Assembly (NCBI GenBank): GCA_039619475.1
Contig: CM077116.1
Location: forward strand, 275,094,758 to 275,158,757
Source of the DNA: Icerya purchasi
Lineage: Eukaryota; Arthropoda; Insecta; Hemiptera; Monophlebidae
DNA: 64,000 bases
Reading direction: 5' to 3'
Part shown: piece by piece, positions 58,767 through 64,000 of the stretch
Position numbering within the stretch: position 1 is the stretch's first letter
How the letters are laid out: each line of letters starts with the position of its first letter
Notes under the pieces: model-generated
Database searches by the model: none
What the model was told of the DNA's origin: nothing
What the model saw: the letters and a program-made list of their open reading frames with translations, nothing else
Position numbers and translations under genes: made by a program

Positions 58767-60103
58767 CACCCTGTCAAGAAAGTATCGGGAATTGTCAATT
58801 TAAATCTCCCGGGTAATAGCTAGGCAGATAATTTTTTTTTCCAGGTTGGTACAACTGTTTTGTATTATGATGCCTATTTTTAGCGCGATCTGTCAACCAG
58901 TGTGTTTACAGCAGCTGTTAAAATCAGTCGACCTTGAAGGTTTTGTCGAAGTTTTACAATGAGTGAAAATATTGAACAACGTACTTGTGTTAAATTCTGT
59001 GTTTCGAACGAAATTTCTTGTGCCGATACACTGAAAATGTTACAGAAGGCTTTTGGTGAATCTGCTTTATCAAAAACGCGGGTTTACGAGTGGTACAGAG
59101 CGTTCAAGGATGGTCGGGAGACGGTCGAAGACATGCCTCGCTCTGGACGGCCTTCAACGAGTGTGACCGATGATAACGTCGATAAAATCAAGGAAATCGT
59201 TGCTGAAAATTGTCATGTGAGCTTGAGAGAGATGGCTCATGGATTGGGCATGTCACACGAGAGCGTACGTACGATTGTGCACGAAAAATTGGGTATGCAA
59301 CGCGTTGCGGCTCGGCTTGTTCCGAAAGACCCGAATTTCTTTCAAAAAAAGTACCGAGAACAGGTAGCTGCAGACATGCTGGATCGAGCCAATTTGGATC
59401 CTACCTTCTTGGAAAAGATAATTACTGGTGACGAGACATGGGTGTACGAGTACGACACGCTTACGAACCAGCAATCGTCCGAATGGCGGCCAATTGGCGC
59501 GCCAAAGCCGAAAAAACCTCGCCAAAGCCGAAAAAACCTCGCCAAAGCCGATCGAAAGTGAAGATCATGTTGATTGTTTTCTTCGATATTCGAGGCGTGG
59601 TACACTATGAATATGTGCCAGCCGGACAGACAGTCACCAAAGAGTTTTACTTAAGTGTTTTGAGACGTTTGAGAGAGGCTATCCGTCGTAAACGTAACGA
59701 TTTGTGGGTCGACAATTCTTGGATTCTCCATCACGATAATGCGCCGTCTCACAAAGCCATAATTGTGAATGAGTTTTTGGCCAAACACTCGGTAAATATC
59801 ATCGAACAACCGCCGTATTCACCAGATTTAGCACCCTGCGACTTCTTCCTATTCTCAAAACTCAAATTTCCGCTACGGGGAATGCGCTTCGAATCGATTG
59901 ATGACATCAAGACGAATGCGACGCGAGAGCTAAAGGCCATCCCGGAAACCGCCTATCAGAAGTGCTTTGCCGAGTGGAAAAAGCGTTGGCATATGTGCAT
60001 CGCTTCGAATGGATGTTATTTTGAAGGTGACAAAATAAATTTGGATGAAAATTAAAAATTGTTCGTTTTATTTAACAATTCCCGATACTTTCTTGACAGG
60101 GTG
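58767..60103 (+). mobile_element. Mariner transposon with 29-base perfect terminal repeats
   Basis: The element begins CACCCTGTCAAGAAAGTATC and ends with the exact reverse complement; the 29-base terminal inverted repeats (58767-58795 and 60075-60103) are perfect. TA dinucleotides flank both ends (58765-58766 and 60104-60105), the mariner target-site duplication. Total 1337 bases, a normal length for mariner. It lies inside the palindromic part of a Helitron within intron 4 of the M13 gene. The perfect repeats and near-intact transposase indicate recent arrival. Confidence 0.96.
58959..60055 (+). pseudogene. Mariner transposase, one frameshift from a 20-base duplication
   Basis: Frame 58959-59561: MSENIEQRTCVKFCVSN, helix-turn-helix FGESALSKTRVYEWYRAF, GRPSTSVTDDNVDK, and ITGDETWVYEYD with the first catalytic Asp, then WRPIGAPKPKKPRQSR. 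Frame 59438-60055 continues KVKIMLIVFFDIRGVVHYEY, LHHDNAPSHKAIIVNEF and PPYSPDLAPCDFFLF (second and third Asp, spaced D34D), ending WKKRWHMCIASNGCYF. The two frames are separated only by a tandem duplication of the 20 bases GCCAAAGCCGAAAAAACCTC at about 59502-59541. Apart from it the protein would be about 358 residues with all catalytic residues. Transposase cuts and inserts the element at TA; this copy cannot make a full protein. Confidence 0.93.
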
Positions 60104-60368
60104 TAGCCCGAAAAAACATGTTTCCAAAGTACATTAAATTTTTAATATAAATTTATACTGATTATTGTTATTAGAGTTAATAATGCCTTGCTGCCGCGTA
60201 AATTACATTCATTTCAAAATATTTGTCTTTTTGGTTTTTGCACATTTATTGAACTTAATTCATTTTCAGTATTAATTTTTTCTTAATAAAAAACTGAATT
60301 TAATTCAGCTAATAAGTTAACACAAAATTTACTTTCTAAGGCGGTACGAAGTTCGCCGGGTCAGCTAG

Positions 60369-60520
60369 TATATATATATATATATATATAAACTCGGCCA
60401 TTCTGGCCTCGCAAGGGGCTGTGCCCCTTGACCCCTCCTGCTTCCATTCCTGTCTCTTTCTCTTCTATACTTTGTATAAAATGATCAAAATTTACAACGT
60501 AATTCTTACTGGCATCAACA
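60369..60520 (-). repeat. Dispersed repeat with conserved short frame and (TA)n end, copy 2
   Basis: Reverse complement of the repeat at 26128-26295, beginning with (TA)n directly after the Helitron end and reading, on the minus strand, CVDASKNYVVNFDHFIQSIE and GVKGHSPLRGQNGRV. Contains the hairpin AAGGGGCTGTGCCCCTT. Confidence 0.65.
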
Positions 60521-60554
60521 CACAAAAAATAACATAACCACAAAAATCCTATTC

Positions 60555-60800
60555 TAACATTTACCTTCCGTTATATAAAATTAAGACATTTTTTCGTTGA
60601 GATTTTTCGTTACATATTTCATTACATAAAATTGTGACATTTTTTAAATAACAATAACAAAAATCCTACAAAATATAACAAACGTTACATAAAATTGGGA
60701 CATTTTTCTGGGACATTTAGCGTTACATAAAATTGGGACATTTTTTTGGGACATTTTTTCGAATGGGGGGTAGCCTAAGAATTACGTTGTAATTAATATA
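60555..60800. repeat. Short degenerate tandem repeats
   Basis: GTTACATAAAATTGGGACAT occurs twice (about 60690 and 60723), with two more diverged versions near 60570 and 60620, each followed by a T-run. The tract ends with AAGAATTACGTTGTAA, which also occurs in the flanking dispersed repeat. Confidence 0.65.
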
Positions 60801-60802
60801 TA

Positions 60803-60862
60803 TGGATAGATAGATAGATATTTATAGATATAGATATAGATATAGATATATATAGATATATG
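60803..60862. repeat. (GATA)n / (TATAGA)n microsatellite
   Basis: GATAGATAGATAGATA followed by ATAGAT/ATATAGAT units. Confidence 0.9.
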
Positions 60863-60869
60863 TACATAT

Positions 60870-63325
60870 TAATGGCTGCGTCATTCTTAGCCCGGAGTAC
60901 AGCTCATTTTTTGTCCCCATGATTATGTCTGTTACTTTATAAAATAATAAAAATTGAATGCTGCATTGTACAAATATGGCATGAGCAATTGAAAACGATT
61001 TTCCTAAAAGAATTTTGAAATAAAAAAATTGGCGGTCAAGGGAGCTTGCCCTTTTGTGAGGTCCGACGTGTAGAGTTTTACATATTATACGGGGGAATTT
61101 CATTTTAAAAATATTTATCTCTCTTTTTAATGTTTTTTTAAAAATTCTAATGAGCAACGTTTTTTACTCTCTCTTTCCAATACGCCGCTGAAAGGCGATG
61201 TCCAAAATTAAGCCATTATCACCGAATATTAGTGTAATAATAATATTTAAAAAGTTAAAGGATAAATTCCGAGTATTTTTTAACGAATAATACGTCAAAC
61301 TTAACAGTATAAGGTCCGTTGCCCAGACCATGAGAAATGCGAATTGTGAAATATGTTTTCCGAAAATTTAAATGTAACATTGGGCCCATCGCAGCGAAAA
61401 ATAATCAAAATAGTCAAATTAGCCAAAATAGTCAAAATAGTCCAAATAGGCAAGCGAATTTTTTAAAACACGTTTAGCGCATATTCCCAGTGTTTTTTAT
61501 TAAAAGTTCTTAAAGTTTAAATATTCAGTCGTGTTCTATGTTCTATTCTAATAAACGTTATTATTTATTATTTATTTGCTTAAATTTATATTATTATTAT
61601 TATTATTATTCGTTAATTTAGTTTAACTTATAAATTACCGAGAAAAAAGGAGAAATTAAACAAAGATTACAGAAATTACGAATTTTTATATAATTAAAAG
61701 AACACGTTATTTCTCGGTGCGGTGAAAAAAGCAAATAAAATTTTACAATACATAAAAAATTATTAAACATCGAGTACTAGCCGAATAACATTTATTACAC
61801 TTACACATATTTGAAAATAAAACGTCAAACAACGATTATAAAAAATAAAAAATAATTCGATAATTTAATTAAAAATTACAATTTTCTCGTCCAGAAACAT
61901 ACATATTTCACATTTCATCTTCTTCGCTATAAACTACAAGCCTGAACCTACGATCGGTATAGTGCAATCGATTTAATAATAACCAAAAAAAGGCTATTTG
62001 AAAAAATATAACTGTTTTAACTGGCCGGCTAGAATTAGAAAATTTTACGAAATTCCGACTAAATTAAAAGAAAACAACAACTGTATCCTCTTCCAAAATC
62101 CAGCTGAGAGATATTCACTGCGGCTACCTAATATCTACGAATTATGTGAAATAATCACTTACCGTTTAATCTTCGATCTCTTTTGAAAGGTTTAAAAATG
62201 TTCCAGATTAATGGAGAGAGTTGAAGAAATGAATAATCTACAATAGAAATCGCAAATTCCTTAATTTCAATGCATGACTCAAAGACACAGCCAGGCGTTT
62301 GTCTATGAAGTGTCAAATGGAATTTCTATAGCTGAAAATCTGATTTGCATAAGCAATTGTATTTTAACGTTAGTATTTCTTTTGCGCATCATCGTTGCCT
62401 CACGTAAAACATCCAGTTCATCCATTTTTAGTTCGTTCATTTTAGCAATGCAATCTCTATTGACGAACCCTTTTCGGTTGCTGTAATGTACCGGTAGCGC
62501 GTGCTCTCGGGATCTCTCAAAATTTTCTACGTTTTTTTTTAATTTTTTTTTTTTCATATTTCAAAGAAAACGCTAATTTTTCATTTAAATTAATGACACT
62601 TATTTTGAAAAATTGCTTTTGATTGTTTTAAAAACAGCGCTGACGTGTGTTTTACAGTATAATCTCATACGTGTTTTCCCCCCTTTGTTCTTTTCTGGCC
62701 TGGAGGAAGACGTTCATTAGGTCAGCATATCTGTATGGCGTACGTTGAAGTTAGTTCAGTACACCTCAAATGGCATAAAACAGCTTTTCAAACTAGAACG
62801 AAGGGAAAAAACAAAAAATAAGGCGCCACTAAACAACGAATGCTTAAAAGAAGAGAAAACAAAGGTCATTTCATTAATTAATATAAAGAAAATTGAATAG
62901 CGTTTTTAATGTCTAATTACCTACGAAGAATAATACGCATGTACAACGAGGCAGAAATGTATTTACGTCAACTATTTCAAACAGATCCAAGACAAAAAAA
63001 ACGAAGGGAAATAGGGTTCGCGCCATATTTTACGCATTCCATGTGATGCTTTTTCCTGTTTTTATAATTCCGCCGTCAGTTATTCAGGAAGAAGCATGGC
63101 TGCCGGGTAAAAAAAGATATTATAACTTAAAGTGCCCTCCGGGTAGAGTCAGGCTGGCAAAACTCACAAACAGTATATTATTCCGGTGTGACGCATGGGT
63201 TTTCCTTGTGTTTTCAGTTGGTTGCGAATGGCTTGCACTTGTTATCATCACTTAACAGCCTTCGTACTGATGAGAAGACACTTTCGATTCTTCGATCGCT
63301 ACTTAATCGGTTCAGTCTAATTTGT
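60870..63325. other. Rest of intron 4, no gene recognised
   Basis: AT-rich; small repeats of CAAAATAGTC at 61404-61436; a hairpin AAGGGAGCTTGCCCTT near 61038. Open frames at 61998-62186 and 62274-62486 have no domain. The last 300 bases before exon 5 are unique-looking. Confidence 0.35.
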
Positions 63326-63332
63326 GTTTCAG

Positions 63333-63550
63333 ATGCAATAAATAAAATCGGCAAAGATGCGATAATGAGGTATTTACCAAAGATAGGCGGATGGCCGGTA
63401 CTAAATGAAAAGGTCGACGACTGGAACGAAAACGAATTTAGTTGGATTGATACCATTTATAAATTTCGTAAACACGGCTACAGCGCTGATTTCTTGTTTG
63501 ATTTATCCGTACTGGTGGATATGAAAAATTCCAGCATTAATCGCATACAG
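63333..63550 (+). CDS. M13 peptidase coding exon 5 (GGWPVL region)
   Basis: The acceptor is aatttgtgtttcag|ATG and the donor CATACAG|gtaatc. The 218 bases give two bases completing Asp plus 72 codons ending in phase 0. The product includes YLPKIGGWPVL, then WIDTIYKFRKHGYSADFLFDLSV and VDMKNSSINRIQ. GGWPVL and the following F-D-x-x-V-x-x-D-x-K-N-S-S arrangement are hallmarks of the M13 N-terminal domain. An NSS glycosylation sequon lies near the end. The frame continues four residues past the donor and more before it, but the splice sites and family alignment set the ends. The following exon, which should begin with a LDQP-like segment, is not inside the window. Confidence 0.93.
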
Positions 63551-63655
63551 GTAATCAGATATACAATTAAATTAATCGACGAATGTAACGACGAGAATTA
63601 AAGCGACTATAAATTTTCGGTATTACTATTAAATGATTTTGAGGAATTGCATAAA

Positions 63656-63687
<32 letters not shown>

Positions 63688-64000
63688 TACCAGTTATGTC
63701 AAATAGGAAATTCCCTAAAGAGAACGGCTTTATGCAAGGCGTTCGTCTCATGTGACGCTGAGCAACACTAAATTATACGGAAAGCGCTGATTACTCTTTA
63801 CTGTCACTTTATCGAAAATGCCCATTCAGGTATACATGGAAAAAACATGTTCATATTTTTCTATGTAAATGCTGTGTCTTTAGCGCTATTATAAGTCGAT
63901 GTAATTCCTATTCGGCCGATATAGTATTTAAAGAAACTTTCATCGTACTTCTCGGTTGTTTACTTCGGTTCATTAGATCATGTAGAAAGATTTATAGAAC
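63551..64000. other. Start of intron 5; (TAA)n
   Basis: After the exon 5 donor, (AAT)n at 63656-63683; no further exon identified before the window end. Confidence 0.5.

Larger units (their letters stand above)
58065..60368 (+). mobile_element. Non-autonomous Helitron, interrupted by a mariner
   Basis: The 5' end TCTTAATATATATATTTCTT and the adjoining GGACAGATTTTAATGAAATT region, and the 3' end with a short GC-rich hairpin (GGCGGTACGAAGTTCGCC) followed by GGGTCAGCTAG, fit the Helitron pattern: 5' TC, 3' hairpin then CTRR, insertion between A (58064) and T (60369). No Rep/helicase is encoded. Without the mariner it would be about 965 bases. It contains a palindrome (58614-58764 plus 60104-60163). 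Known insect non-autonomous Helitrons look like this, but confirmation needs other copies. Confidence 0.7.
21856..63550 (+). other. Neprilysin-like (M13) metallopeptidase gene, 5' five coding exons; 3' part outside window
   Basis: I assembled this gene by reading splice sites and phases. Coding exons are 21856-21905, 34022-34149, 47698-47736, 56818-57063 and 63333-63550. Introns all begin GT and end AG, and phases match at each junction, giving an uninterrupted frame of about 227 residues. The order is a 22-residue cytoplasmic tail, a transmembrane helix, a Cys-x4-Cys stretch, DPCEDFYEFACGN, then GGWPVL and NSS. This is the canonical N-terminal half of a type II membrane M13 zinc endopeptidase, a family that cleaves small extracellular peptides. 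The zinc-binding HExxH and the C-terminal part must lie to the right of the window, so activity cannot be judged. Potential N-glycosylation sites NKS, NTS and NSS fall on the extracellular side, as expected. A cDNA would confirm the joins. The family is certain; the ortholog group (neprilysin, NEP-like or ECE-like) is not. Confidence 0.88.

Noticed and set aside
1..64000. CRISPR arrays, bacterial operons or terminators
   Set aside because: No regularly spaced repeats, no bacterial gene organisation; tandem repeats found are microsatellites or element-internal.

Overview
The window looks like a piece of an AT-rich arthropod (most likely insect) genome. The evidence is a split animal-type gene of the M13 (neprilysin) metallopeptidase family, a mariner transposon, a Helitron of the kind common in insects, tRNA-derived SINEs and many decayed non-LTR retrotransposons (LINEs). 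There is no bacterial gene organisation. The order of insect cannot be told from the sequence alone.

One host gene can be assembled. It is a plus-strand neprilysin-like gene whose first five coding exons lie at 21856-21905, 34022-34149, 47698-47736, 56818-57063 and 63333-63550. Their splice phases agree at every junction (2, 1, 1, 1, then 0). They encode about 227 residues: a short cytoplasmic tail, one transmembrane helix, a Cys-x4-Cys segment carried by a 39-base microexon, the family signature DPCEDFYEFACGN, and the GGWPVL / NSS region. The catalytic half (HExxH and downstream) must lie beyond position 64000. The gene spans more than 41 kb here because its introns are full of transposons.

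Region by region: 1-21.3 kb is intergenic, with a palindromic foldback element (474-917) and a second copy (about 12.6-13.0 kb), RNase H-type LINE 3' ends (1.1, 8.2-9.2, 11.2-12.1, 14.1-15.9 kb), two tRNA-derived SINE families and microsatellites. 21.3-21.9 kb is the presumed promoter and first exon. Intron 1 (21.9-34.0 kb) holds four or five minus-strand RNase H LINE tails and a Jockey-type LINE. Intron 2 (34.15-47.7 kb) holds a minus-strand Jockey LINE, a LINE C-terminus with a restriction-like endonuclease, a diverged tandem array, a two-ORF Jockey element and a large inverted repeat. Intron 3 (47.7-56.8 kb) is a stack of nested LINE insertions plus a mariner relic. Intron 4 (57.1-63.3 kb) holds a Helitron carrying a palindrome into which a nearly intact mariner has inserted.

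Apart from the peptidase gene, almost every open reading frame belongs to a mobile element or is a shadow of one. The main results are the exon reconstruction, the burst of at least eleven 3' fragments of related RNase H LINEs, a SINE family that appears to share a LINE-like 3' end, and several cleanly dated nested insertions with target-site duplications.
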